From assembly GCF_014646655.1 (NCBI RefSeq), contig NZ_BMNR01000004.1, positions 404,674-468,673 of the forward strand: a stretch of 64,000 bases of DNA, written 5' to 3'. This stretch comes from Yeosuana aromativorans. Its GTDB lineage: Bacteria > Bacteroidota > Bacteroidia > Flavobacteriales > Flavobacteriaceae. This document shows positions 54,375-62,846 of this stretch, in pieces. The notes under the pieces were generated by a model. That model had not been told where the DNA came from. It made no database searches and was given only the letters and a program-made list of their open reading frames with translations. Each line of letters opens with the position of its first letter. Position 1 is the stretch's first letter. Both the position numbers and the translations under genes were made by a program.

Positions 54375-56264
54375 ATGAAAAAAAAACACTTTATATTTAG
54401 CATTTTTTCAGTGGTTATTTTACTGATTTTCATATTGCTATATTTGTTTAAAAGTGATGTTTTTAAATCGGTTATTGGCAGCGAAAATTCCTATACAAAT
54501 ATTGAAGTAGGTAAACATGAATCTTGTTTGCAGTGTCATCAAAATACAACAGGCTATTCTAATTATCATGATCCAGAGCTTATAGGTTGCTCAAGTTGTC
54601 ATTTAGGAAATATTACGTCATTAAATAAAGAAGAAGCACATAAGGGAATGATTTTAATACCAGGTAATTTATCTGATGCTAAACAAACTTGTGGAACATG
54701 TCATCCAAATGAACTTAATAGGATTGAAAACTCACTAATGACAACCAATAGCGGCATTATTGCTGTAGATAAGTATGTTTTTGGTGAGGCAGATGATCCA
54801 AACCTACAATATCATATAAAAGCAATAAAAAATTCAGCTTCGGATAAACATATAAGGGATTTATGCGCAAACTGTCATTTAGGGGCAAATAAAACTGAAT
54901 ATGGTGAAATAACTCAATTATCTCGTGGTGGAGGCTGTAATGCTTGTCATTTAAATTATTCTGCTGAAGCCAAGACTGACCTTAAAACCTACCTAGCCTC
55001 AAACAAAAAAGAACTACCTAAGTTTCACCCTTCAACTAATATTTTTGTTAACAACACCAGTTGTTTTGGTTGCCATAGCAGATCCAGTAGAATTTCAACA
55101 AATTATGAAGGTTTACAAGAAACGTTATTAAATGAAGAAGATATTTTTAATAATAAGGACTATACTGTTTTAGAAGACAAACGGGTTTATAAACATATGA
55201 AAGATGATGTTCATCATGCAAAAGGTATGTTATGTATTGATTGTCATTCATCGCATGAAGTCATGGGTACTGGTAAAAGTTATGCTCATGAAGAGGATGC
55301 CGTAGCTGTGCAATGCAGCGATTGTCATTTTAAAGAACAGCCAAATACTATTCCATATGACTCCTTAGACAATGAAAGTCTTTTAGTGTTTTTACATCGT
55401 GACTATACCCATTCTGACAAAGAGATTATAATTACTGAAAAAGATAGCCATCCCTTAGTGAATACCTACGTAGATTCGACTGGAAATGCCTTTTTAATTA
55501 GCAAAAATGATGGAAGCCTACATCCTTTAAAGCCACAACCAGAGGTCTGCTCAAGAGATATGGCGCATCAAAATGTCAGTTGTAGTGCTTGCCATTCCTC
55601 ATGGACATCACGTTGTATTGGTTGCCACAATCAATTTGATGCAAACGAACCTAGAGCTTTTGACTTATTAGATAAAACTTATGTAAAAGGGCAGTGGAAA
55701 GAATATGTAGCCGAATTTTCATCATCACAACCAGCATTAGGAGTTAGAGAGCACGACGGTAAAAATAGTATTGAACCAGCGATTCCTGGAATGATTTTAA
55801 CGATTGATAAAGGAAGTTTTGTTGGCAAACCAGATACTGATGTTTCGTTTCACAGACTATATGCTCCCAATTCGCCTCACACTACCACAAAAGAGGTTAG
55901 AGATTGCAAATCGTGTCACGCTAATTCCGCTGCTTTAGGTTTTGGTATGGGCTCTTTGGTTTATGATATCAAAGAAGGAAACGGAACTTGGATTTTTACT
56001 CCTGAATACGCGTTAAACCCTAATGATGATTTACCCGAAGATGCCTGGATTCCTTTTTTGAAAGACATTAACAAAGATGTTGTTAATTCAACCAGAACAG
56101 TTTTTAGACCTTTTAATGTTGAAGAACAAAAACAAATGCTTTTGGTTGGTGCATGTTTGCAATGTCACAAAGATGATTCAAAAGTGATGAAACAAACTTT
56201 AGCATATGGATTAAAACCTGTTTTGAAAAAAATAACCAAAGCGTGTATTTTGCCTCATAATTAA
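54375..56264 (+). CDS. Membrane-anchored dodecaheme cytochrome c
   Basis: A 629-residue protein with an N-terminal hydrophobic anchor or uncleaved signal (about residues 6-25) and twelve CXXCH heme-binding motifs: CLQCH, CSSCH, CGTCH, CANCH, CNACH, CFGCH, CIDCH, CSDCH, CSACH, CIGCH, CKSCH and CLQCH. It is periplasmic and divergent from the psrA operon, so it is probably the electron partner of the molybdoenzyme, or a catalytic multiheme reductase in its own right. No catalytic family such as NrfA, octaheme tetrathionate reductase or MccA could be assigned. It converges on moaA with one base between the stop codons. Confidence 0.88.
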   Translation: MKKKHFIFSIFSVVILLIFILLYLFKSDVFKSVIGSENSYTNIEVGKHESCLQCHQNTTGYSNYHDPELIGCSSCHLGNITSLNKEEAHKGMILIPGNLSDAKQTCGTCHPNELNRIENSLMTTNSGIIAVDKYVFGEADDPNLQYHIKAIKNSASDKHIRDLCANCHLGANKTEYGEITQLSRGGGCNACHLNYSAEAKTDLKTYLASNKKELPKFHPSTNIFVNNTSCFGCHSRSSRISTNYEGLQETLLNEEDIFNNKDYTVLEDKRVYKHMKDDVHHAKGMLCIDCHSSHEVMGTGKSYAHEEDAVAVQCSDCHFKEQPNTIPYDSLDNESLLVFLHRDYTHSDKEIIITEKDSHPLVNTYVDSTGNAFLISKNDGSLHPLKPQPEVCSRDMAHQNVSCSACHSSWTSRCIGCHNQFDANEPRAFDLLDKTYVKGQWKEYVAEFSSSQPALGVREHDGKNSIEPAIPGMILTIDKGSFVGKPDTDVSFHRLYAPNSPHTTTKEVRDCKSCHANSAALGFGMGSLVYDIKEGNGTWIFTPEYALNPNDDLPEDAWIPFLKDINKDVVNSTRTVFRPFNVEEQKQMLLVGACLQCHKDDSKVMKQTLAYGLKPVLKKITKACILPHN

Positions 56265-56265
56265 A

Positions 56266-57273
56266 CTACCCTCCTATAGTTATCATACTTCGGTTATTAC
56301 TATGACGTTTTGGTTCTTGCAATTTTTTTAAAGTATCCATACCGCCTCTAACTTTCAATTTACTTTGAACGGCTTTCTCAATAATAGGTTCAATAGATTT
56401 CCCTTTTCTAAGTGTGGTTAATAAATCTGATTCTGAAGAAGAAAACAAACAATTTTTCAAGTGTCCGTTAGCGGTTAACCGAAGTCTGTTACAAGAATCA
56501 CAAAACGGATTGGTTACCGAACTAATAATAGCAAAACTGCCTTTATACCCTTTAATTTTATAATTTTTTGCCGTATCATTCAAGGCATCTTGCAAGCGTT
56601 CAATAGTTTCTTCTGGAAAAGACGCCTTGACATGTTTCATTACTTCGGCATAAGATACCATGTTGCTTAAATCCCATTTATTACCATCAAAGGGCATAAA
56701 TTCAATAAACCTGACAGAAACGGGCAACTCTTTTGTTAGATTAATAAAATCAATGATTTCATCATCGTTGACTCCTTTCATCAATACAGCATTGACCTTC
56801 ACATTAAAGCCCTCTTTTACCAAGAGTAAGATATTATTATAAACCACTTCAAAATGGTCTCTAAGTGTTATCTTTTTAAACTTCTCTTTTATTAAAGAAT
56901 CCAAACTCACATTAATATTATTAACGCCATATAATTTTAAAGTGTCAATAAATTTATGAATGATAACAGCGTTTGTTGTTATTGATAATTCTACTGGTAA
57001 GGACGCTAACTTTTCTAAAACAAAAGAAATATCTTTTCTTATTAAAGGTTCACCTCCTGTCAAGCGTATTTTAGTGACACCATGATTTACAAATGTTTTA
57101 GCTATCTCATAAATCTCCTCATAAGTCATTATATGACTTTTAGGCGTTAGTTGAACACCTTCTGCCGGCATACAATAGAAACAGCGAAGATTACAGCGCT
57201 CTACTAAAGAAATTCGTAAGTACGTATGGTTTCGACCGTGTGAATCTTGTAATATGTTATTTTGGTTGGTCAT
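56266..57273 (-). CDS. moaA: GTP 3',8-cyclase
   Basis: A 335-residue radical SAM enzyme that starts molybdopterin synthesis by rearranging GTP. The SAM cluster is at Cys27, Cys31 and Cys34 (RCNLRCFYCMP); the GTP-side cluster is in CDSCNRLRLTANGHLKNCLF near residues 257-275. The C-terminal Gly-Gly (MITIGG) needed for activity is present. It directly follows moaCB without a gap and is the last gene of the nine-gene cofactor operon. Its product feeds the MoaC half of the preceding protein. Confidence 0.97.
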   Translation of the reverse strand: MTNQNNILQDSHGRNHTYLRISLVERCNLRCFYCMPAEGVQLTPKSHIMTYEEIYEIAKTFVNHGVTKIRLTGGEPLIRKDISFVLEKLASLPVELSITTNAVIIHKFIDTLKLYGVNNINVSLDSLIKEKFKKITLRDHFEVVYNNILLLVKEGFNVKVNAVLMKGVNDDEIIDFINLTKELPVSVRFIEFMPFDGNKWDLSNMVSYAEVMKHVKASFPEETIERLQDALNDTAKNYKIKGYKGSFAIISSVTNPFCDSCNRLRLTANGHLKNCLFSSSESDLLTTLRKGKSIEPIIEKAVQSKLKVRGGMDTLKKLQEPKRHSNNRSMITIGG

Positions 57274-58185
57274 TTAGTCGTGTCTAGCACCTTTTAATAT
57301 TCTGAAAATATGTAAAACGGATGGAAAAATAGCATCCATAGATTCTTTTGCCCCGTTTGTTGATCCCGGCAACCCTAAAATCAACGTATTCTTTAAGGTT
57401 CCTGCAATACTTCTTGACAACATGGAGAATGGCGTTCTATCTTGCCCATAATTACGAATAGCTTCTTCAATACCAGGAATTCTTCTATCTAAAATAGGCG
57501 ATAACGCTTCAGGTGTGACATCTCTGCTAGACAATCCTGTTCCGCCAGTATAGATGATTAAATCGATTCCCTGCTGTTGAAATAGATTTGCTTTTTCTTG
57601 AATGGTATCAATTTCGTCTGGAATAATAATATAATTCGAGATTTTAACATCACATTCCTCTAATTTTTTAATAATGGCTTTACCCGCTTTGTCTTCTTTT
57701 TGTCCAACTGAAATGGTATCAGAACAAACGATAACCGCTGCGGTTAAATCCTTTCTAAATTTATCTGTAAAGTCTGATTTACCACCTTTTTTGTTAAGCA
57801 GTTTTATTTGATGAATTTCGATGCCTTTGTCGATTGGCTTTAGCATATCATACATATTTAATGCGACTACACTGGCGCCATGCATTGCTTCTACCTCTAC
57901 ACCTGTTTTGTAAATTGTTTTTACAGTAAATAAAACAGTGATTTCCAATCCGTTTATTTCATACTCAACATTGGTATACTCAATTGGTAACGGATGACAA
58001 TCGGGTAAAATGTCTGGAGTCCTTTTAACACCTAACAAGCCTGCTGCTTTACTCATGGCAAACACATTACCCTTGGGCACAGTATCATTTTTAATTGCCT
58101 CAATTGTTTCTAGCTTGCTAACTTTTACAATAGCTTGAGCTACTGCTGTTCGTAATGTGGAACTCTTATGTGTGATATCTACCAT
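57274..58185 (-). CDS. moaCB: MoaC-MoaB/MogA fusion protein
   Basis: A 303-residue two-domain protein. Residues of about 1-150 are MoaC (cyclic pyranopterin monophosphate synthase), with KGNVFAMSKAAGLLGVKRT, LPDCHPLPI and VEVEAMHGASVVALNMYDM. Residues of about 148-303 are a MoaB/MogA-type molybdopterin adenylyltransferase domain, with VIVCSDT, IYTGGTGLSSRDVTPEAL and ILGLPGSTNGAKESMDAI. The fusion joins an early and a late step of cofactor synthesis and is known in Bacteroidota. Three bases separate it from moaE. Confidence 0.95.
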   Translation of the reverse strand: MVDITHKSSTLRTAVAQAIVKVSKLETIEAIKNDTVPKGNVFAMSKAAGLLGVKRTPDILPDCHPLPIEYTNVEYEINGLEITVLFTVKTIYKTGVEVEAMHGASVVALNMYDMLKPIDKGIEIHQIKLLNKKGGKSDFTDKFRKDLTAAVIVCSDTISVGQKEDKAGKAIIKKLEECDVKISNYIIIPDEIDTIQEKANLFQQQGIDLIIYTGGTGLSSRDVTPEALSPILDRRIPGIEEAIRNYGQDRTPFSMLSRSIAGTLKNTLILGLPGSTNGAKESMDAIFPSVLHIFRILKGARHD

Positions 58186-58188
58186 AGC

Positions 58189-58632
58189 TTAATTATTAAC
58201 TTTCCATTGGTGTGAATTATCTTCAAAAATCTCTTTTCCAAAGACCGGAACATGTGCTTTAATGTCTTCAACAATAAATTCCAAGGCTTCAAAAACAGTT
58301 TTTCTGTGTGGTGATGATACAAAAACGAACAAACAAATTTCTCCAGCATTTACCATACCTAAACTGTGATAAATATGCATACAGGTAAGTTCAAATTTTT
58401 CAAATGCTGCTTTACGGATCTCTTGAAATTTAGCATTTGCCATGTCTTCGTAAGCCGTGTATTCTATAGCTGAGACCCTTTTATTGTTTACCACATCCGC
58501 TCTAACCTGACCTAAAAAAATATTATGGGCACCAATACTTGTTTTGGTTTGATGTTTGGCAATCGAATCACCTATAAATTCAGATGAAATAGCACCTTGA
58601 ATAAAAACATTTTTGGTTTTTTTATCACTCAT
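58189..58632 (-). CDS. moaE: Molybdopterin synthase catalytic subunit
   Basis: A 147-residue MoaE. Family signatures are GAHNIFLGQVRAD, AIEYTAYEDMANAKF, MHIYHSLGMVNAGEICLFVFVSSPHRKTVFEAL and the C-terminal PVFGKEIFEDNSHQW. MoaE receives sulfur from the MoaD thiocarboxylate to make the molybdopterin dithiolene. Its start overlaps the ThiF-type gene by eight bases. Confidence 0.95.
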   Translation of the reverse strand: MSDKKTKNVFIQGAISSEFIGDSIAKHQTKTSIGAHNIFLGQVRADVVNNKRVSAIEYTAYEDMANAKFQEIRKAAFEKFELTCMHIYHSLGMVNAGEICLFVFVSSPHRKTVFEALEFIVEDIKAHVPVFGKEIFEDNSHQWKVNN

Positions 58633-59719
58633 TAGATTCTTGTTTTTGTAATTCTTTTATATATCCATTAATTTCATTAGGACCTTCATTAATACTGTAA
58701 CAATTGTGAATGTTATGTTTGTTTAAAATGAAAACTGCCATTTTAGATCGTATCCCAGACTGACAAAAAATAGCTTTTTTCTTATCACTATCTATTAAAT
58801 CTAAATGCTCTAAAAATGAACTTAAAGGAATGCTTGTAACAGGAATACCTTCTACCTTTGGCTGTTCATGAACTTCCCTAACATCAATAAATTGAACGTT
58901 TTCTTGGTTCAAAAATTCCTTGATAGAGTTTGCGAAATTTTCGAACTCACAAACGGAATCCATATTTTGTTTATTAAAATCGTTCCTGTTTTTTAGAATA
59001 CTTTTAATTTCCTTATCTAATCTATTTACTTTTATTGTAAAAGATTTATTGGTTAATGCATCATAACACAATAACTCCCCTGAAAGCACCTCTCCAATTC
59101 CTAAAATAATTTTTAGAACTTCATTTGCCTGCATGGTTCCAATAATACCTGGTAACACACCCAAAACACCAACTTCTGAACAGTTTGGAACCTCTCCTTG
59201 TTTAGGCATATTTGGAAATGCACATCTGTAAGTTGGCCCGTTATTGTAATTAAAAACGGCTACTTGACCTTGAAATTTAAAAATGGCCCCAAATACTAAT
59301 GGTTTATTGGTGATAATGCAAGCATCATTAATCAAATAACGCGTTTCAAAATTATCGGTTCCATCCACAATAATATCATATTGATTAAATAACTCAATGG
59401 CATTTTGAAAGGTTAGTTTTTCTGGGTACGAATTAACAGTTATACTTTCGTTCAAGTCCAATAATCTGTTTTTTGCGGCATCAGCTTTATTTTGCCCTAA
59501 CGATGAGGAACCAAATAACACTTGACGCTGAAGATTAGACGTTTCAACCACATCAAAATCAATAATACCAATCGTGCCAACACCAGCCGCTGCAAGGTAT
59601 TGCAAAACCGGACAACCCAATCCGCCAGCACCTACAACTAAAACCTTCGCTTTAGAAAGTTTATTCTGGCCCGTTTCACCAATTTCTGAAAGTATAATAT
59701 GTCTGTTATATCTATCCAT
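58625..59719 (-). CDS. moeB: MoeB/ThiF-type adenylyltransferase with C-terminal rhodanese domain
   Basis: A 364-residue fusion. Residues of about 1-240 are an E1-like MoeB/ThiF/HesA domain (VVGAGGLGCPVLQYLAAAGVG, FDVVETSNLQRQ, VDGTDNFETRYLIND, PNCSEVGVLGVLPGIIG). Residues of about 265-364 are a rhodanese domain with an intact active loop, CQSGIRS (Cys319). The protein adenylates the MoaD C-terminus and can supply the sulfur itself. Its rhodanese keeps the catalytic Cys, unlike the two periplasmic rhodanese-like proteins nearby. It lies two bases after moaD. Confidence 0.93.
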   Translation of the reverse strand: MDRYNRHIILSEIGETGQNKLSKAKVLVVGAGGLGCPVLQYLAAAGVGTIGIIDFDVVETSNLQRQVLFGSSSLGQNKADAAKNRLLDLNESITVNSYPEKLTFQNAIELFNQYDIIVDGTDNFETRYLINDACIITNKPLVFGAIFKFQGQVAVFNYNNGPTYRCAFPNMPKQGEVPNCSEVGVLGVLPGIIGTMQANEVLKIILGIGEVLSGELLCYDALTNKSFTIKVNRLDKEIKSILKNRNDFNKQNMDSVCEFENFANSIKEFLNQENVQFIDVREVHEQPKVEGIPVTSIPLSSFLEHLDLIDSDKKKAIFCQSGIRSKMAVFILNKHNIHNCYSINEGPNEINGYIKELQKQESNE

Positions 59720-59721
59720 TT

Positions 59722-59955
59722 TTACCCACCTGAAAATGGTGGTAGTAATACAATTTCGTTACTATTTAATTTCGTTTTACCAGATACCAACTGCTGATTT
59801 TGTGCTACTTGAAACTCTTTGTTTTTTAAGCTAGGATACTTTACATATAGTATCTCTAATAATTCTGAAATATAGATTCCTGAAAAATCAATTGTCCCTT
59901 CTTGACAATTAGTAATTTCAGTTAGCATTCCAAAATATTTAATTTTTATCTGCAT
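59722..59955 (-). CDS. moaD: Molybdopterin synthase sulfur carrier subunit
   Basis: A 77-residue ubiquitin-like protein when started at the ATG at 59955 (MQIKIKYFGM, the usual MoaD beginning); an ATG at 59967 is also possible. It ends in PPFSGG, and the C-terminal Gly-Gly is the site of adenylation and thiocarboxylate formation. It overlaps the end of mobA by 17 bases, and the next gene encodes its activating enzyme. Confidence 0.93.
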   Translation of the reverse strand: MQIKIKYFGMLTEITNCQEGTIDFSGIYISELLEILYVKYPSLKNKEFQVAQNQQLVSGKTKLNSNEIVLLPPFSGG

Positions 59956-60523
59956 GTTGTATTTCATTTAATTCTTCAGGGGTATTGATGTTTTTAGTAA
60001 ATATATTGTCTTCAGAAATCAATTCAACATTTTTTACTTTACATTGATTAAGAGCGATATGTAACCGTCGTTCATCATTCTGCAAAAGCTCAAAAAAAAC
60101 TGCCTCACATTGTTTTTTATATAAAGCTATTAAAGGCATTTGCTTACCTTGACTTACTATTTGAACAATATCATAACTCCCATCTTGAGCGTTAATCAGC
60201 ATTTCTAAAATAGGTGTCTTAATGAACGGAATATCACAACTTAATACCAAATTATAGTCTGTTTTTGAATGGTTTAATCCAGAATAAATTCCTGCTAAAG
60301 GCCCCGAATCTTGTATGATATCATTCACTCTTTCAACCTTAAAACTATCGTACGCGGGGTTATTGGATACAATCATTAACCGAGACACCAAAGGGCTTAT
60401 CGCAGCAATGCTATGCTCTACAAAATGTTTCCCGTTTAACTTTAAAAATCCTTTGTCCGTTCCCATTCTAGAGCTTTTTCCTCCAGCCAAAATAATACCT
60501 GTTATGTTATTTTTATCAATCAT
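59939..60523 (-). CDS. mobA: Molybdenum cofactor guanylyltransferase
   Basis: A 194-residue nucleotidyltransferase with the GTP-binding motif ILAGGKSSRMGTDKG (residues 11-25) and the metal-binding LSCDIPFI (near residue 95). MobA attaches GMP to the cofactor, making the bis-guanylate form used by DMSO-reductase-family enzymes such as the psrA product in this window. It lies between the TSUP transporter gene and moaD, with a two-base gap and an overlap respectively. Confidence 0.93.
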   Translation of the reverse strand: MIDKNNITGIILAGGKSSRMGTDKGFLKLNGKHFVEHSIAAISPLVSRLMIVSNNPAYDSFKVERVNDIIQDSGPLAGIYSGLNHSKTDYNLVLSCDIPFIKTPILEMLINAQDGSYDIVQIVSQGKQMPLIALYKKQCEAVFFELLQNDERRLHIALNQCKVKNVELISEDNIFTKNINTPEELNEIQHADKN

Positions 60524-60525
60524 AA

Positions 60526-61266
60526 TTACGTGAAAAACAACTTAAAACAAGCCATAACAAGTACTACGGCTAAAATATATCTAAGCTTTTGATTATTTAA
60601 TTTTTTACTTCCTATATAACCCCCTAAAACACCTCCAATAAGTGCTATAGCAACTAATATAAAGGACTCTGTCTGCAAAACAATTCCTGTAGTTATTTGC
60701 CCAATTAAACCTGATGCTGAATTAACCCAAATAAATAAGGCTGAGACAGCTGCGGCTTCTTTCATTTTTCCCCAATGCAATAATAAAATAACAGGGGTTA
60801 ATATAATGCCTCCACCAATACCAATTAACCCAGAGAAAAATCCAATAACGCCACCAACTACAAGACCTTGCCACAGTTTGACTTGTTTAATGGAATTGTT
60901 CTCTTTTCCAAAAACGTTTAACATTTTCAGTATGGCAAACACTAATAAAACTGCTAATATTTTTTTGTAAATTGACGCATCTATGTCAATAGTTCCTCCA
61001 AGAAAAGCGAATGGGATTGAGCTTATTGCAAATGACAAAAACAGTTTTTTATTAAAATATCCTTCTTTAAAATAATAGTAAAACGAGATACCTGCCACAA
61101 ACAAATTAAGCAACAGTGCTGTGGGTTTCATGGTTTCTGGAGCAAAGGAAAATAGGGCCATTAAAGCTAAATAACCACTAGCGCCTCCATGACCAACACT
61201 AGAATACAAAAAGGATATAATTGGCAATATCAACAGAAAAAGATAGATATTTTCTAACTGTAACAT
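60526..61266 (-). CDS. TSUP-family (TauE/SafE) membrane transporter
   Basis: A 246-residue membrane protein with about eight helices in two repeats. Family motifs are YSSVGHGGASGYLALMALF near the start and SGLIGIGGGIILTPVILLLHW near residue 150. TSUP proteins export or import sulfite, thiosulfate, sulfoacetate or sulfonates. It is embedded between modE-like and mobA genes with two-base gaps, and no ModABC molybdate transporter is present. It could therefore handle a sulfur oxyanion of the co-regulated Psr system or molybdate itself. The sequence does not decide this. Confidence 0.88.
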   Translation of the reverse strand: MLQLENIYLFLLILPIISFLYSSVGHGGASGYLALMALFSFAPETMKPTALLLNLFVAGISFYYYFKEGYFNKKLFLSFAISSIPFAFLGGTIDIDASIYKKILAVLLVFAILKMLNVFGKENNSIKQVKLWQGLVVGGVIGFFSGLIGIGGGIILTPVILLLHWGKMKEAAAVSALFIWVNSASGLIGQITTGIVLQTESFILVAIALIGGVLGGYIGSKKLNNQKLRYILAVVLVMACFKLFFT

Positions 61267-61268
61267 GT

Positions 61269-61607
61269 TTATAAACTTTTAATTTTTTCAAGTTGAACAT
61301 CTAAAAAATCCCAACATTTTTTATTCATCTCTTCAAAAACAAGGATTAACGATTTTCCGTAGGATGTCAATTCTGTTCCGCCACCACCTTTACCTCCTAT
61401 ACTATTAATAGTTACCGGTTTTTTGGTTGTTTTATTAACGGCATCCATAAGATGCCATGCTTTTTTGTATGAAATATTAAGAGATTTGGCGGCTTTTGAT
61501 AGCGAACCTGTTTCATCAATGGCTTTTAATAATTGAACTTTTCCTTCTCCTAGAAATTCTTTATCATCGAGTTCAATCCAGATTCTACTTTTTATTTTAT
61601 AAGTCAT
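61269..61607 (-). CDS. ModE-type winged-helix regulator without molybdate domain
   Basis: A 112-residue protein equal to the N-terminal DNA-binding domain of ModE: LKAIDETGSLSKAAKSLNISYKKAWHLMDAVN (about residues 26-57) and GGKGGGGTELTSYGKSLI. The C-terminal MOP/TOBE domains that bind molybdate are absent, so how it would sense molybdate, if at all, is unclear. It sits between moeA and the TSUP gene in the cofactor operon and may control that operon or a molybdate transporter elsewhere. Confidence 0.88.
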   Translation of the reverse strand: MTYKIKSRIWIELDDKEFLGEGKVQLLKAIDETGSLSKAAKSLNISYKKAWHLMDAVNKTTKKPVTINSIGGKGGGGTELTSYGKSLILVFEEMNKKCWDFLDVQLEKIKSL

Positions 61608-61618
61608 CTCAAAAAAAT

Positions 61619-62794
61619 TTAAATAGGAAGTAATAACACTTCAACCATATCATTAATCTTAATCTGATCTAAATCTCCAGACATTTTTACCAAGGCATTC
61701 GAAATAGCAAACGTTTGCAGCATGGCAGAACTTTGTCCTTCTAAAATGGTAACCGTTCCATCATTATAAATAGCCTTTAAAAATTGAGGTCTATCTCCTT
61801 TCTTTTCAAAATTCGATGCCGAAATTGCCATGACTTTAGTTAAGGTGTTTTTTAAGCCTGTCATTTTTTGTAACGCAGTATAAACATAGATATAAAAACA
61901 AGATAATGCCGCTGCCGGATTTCCTGGAAGCGCAAATAACAAGGTATGATCGTTTTTTCCGAAGAATAAAGGCTTCCCCGGTTTTTGATTTACTTTATAG
62001 AAAATCTCTTCTATCTCTAACTTTTTAAGTGCTTTGCCTACAAAATCATAATCACCAACTGAAATACCTCCCGTAATTATGACCATGTCATTTTTTTCGA
62101 CTACCTCTTGAAGTTCATTATAGGTATCATCAAAATTATCTTCTATTTTATGAATAGAAACCTTATCAAAACCCAAATTCAACAAGGCTGTTTTAAGCAT
62201 TATCGAATTGCTTTCATATATTTTTCCATAAGTTAATGGTTGTCCAGCTTCTATAAGTTCATTTCCTGTAGTTATTAATGCGATTGATGGTTTTTTGTAT
62301 ACAGACACTTCTGTAATTCCTAACGAACTTAAATAACCAATTGCTGCTGATGTTAACTTGGTTCCTTTTTTTAACGCTATTTCGCCATTTTTAACCTGTT
62401 CTCCTATAGGGCGAATATTCTGTTCTTCAACGGGGTTGCTTTCAACAACAATAGTATTTCCTTTTGAAATTACCTTTTCTTGCATGATAACTGCATTGGC
62501 TGAATCTGGAACTGCAGCGCCTGTAAATATGCGAATAGCTTCTCCTTTTTTTAAAATGGGTTGATAAGAATCGCCTGCTTTTATTTCACCAACTAACGAA
62601 TATGTTAAATCGCCATGTAGATTAAGTGCGTAACCATCCATAGCCGACTGCCTGAATGGAGGCATATTTATTGGAGAATAAACATCTGAAAACAACACTA
62701 AATTAAGCGCTCTTTCAATAGGAAAGGTTATTGATATTGAAATAGTATTACTTGTTTCAATTACAGCCTTTATAGCATCTTCAATACTTATCAT
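61619..62794 (-). CDS. moeA: Molybdopterin molybdenumtransferase
   Basis: A 391-residue MoeA, the first gene of the cofactor operon. It inserts molybdate into adenylated molybdopterin. Family motifs are MPPFRQSAMDGYAL (near residue 43), GEAIRIFTGAAVPDSANAVIMQE (near residue 83), LITTGNELIE (near residue 172), ITGGISVGDYDFV (near residue 240) and FALPGNPAAALSCF (near residue 292). Its promoter has a perfect TATATTTG box and the operator shared with psrA and fadL, so cofactor synthesis seems to rise with the molybdoenzyme. Confidence 0.97.
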   Translation of the reverse strand: MISIEDAIKAVIETSNTISISITFPIERALNLVLFSDVYSPINMPPFRQSAMDGYALNLHGDLTYSLVGEIKAGDSYQPILKKGEAIRIFTGAAVPDSANAVIMQEKVISKGNTIVVESNPVEEQNIRPIGEQVKNGEIALKKGTKLTSAAIGYLSSLGITEVSVYKKPSIALITTGNELIEAGQPLTYGKIYESNSIMLKTALLNLGFDKVSIHKIEDNFDDTYNELQEVVEKNDMVIITGGISVGDYDFVGKALKKLEIEEIFYKVNQKPGKPLFFGKNDHTLLFALPGNPAAALSCFYIYVYTALQKMTGLKNTLTKVMAISASNFEKKGDRPQFLKAIYNDGTVTILEGQSSAMLQTFAISNALVKMSGDLDQIKINDMVEVLLLPI

Positions 62795-62803
62795 TTTGTT
62801 TTC

Positions 62804-62816
62804 GTTATGTCATAAC
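62804..62816. promoter_or_regulatory. Palindrome GTTATG-T-CATAAC at the moeA start point
   Basis: Perfect 6-base arms around a single T, overlapping the proposed transcription start of the moeA operon. It is a candidate repressor site, comparable in position but not in sequence to the palindrome at the psrA start. Confidence 0.4.
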
Positions 62817-62823
62817 AAATATA
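62816..62823 (-). promoter_or_regulatory. -7 box of the moeA operon
   Basis: On the minus strand TATATTTG, an exact TANNTTTG match, 21 bases upstream of the moeA start codon and 37.5 bases from the operator centre. Confidence 0.6.
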
Positions 62824-62846
62824 ACGAAATAGACTATTATCAGAAT

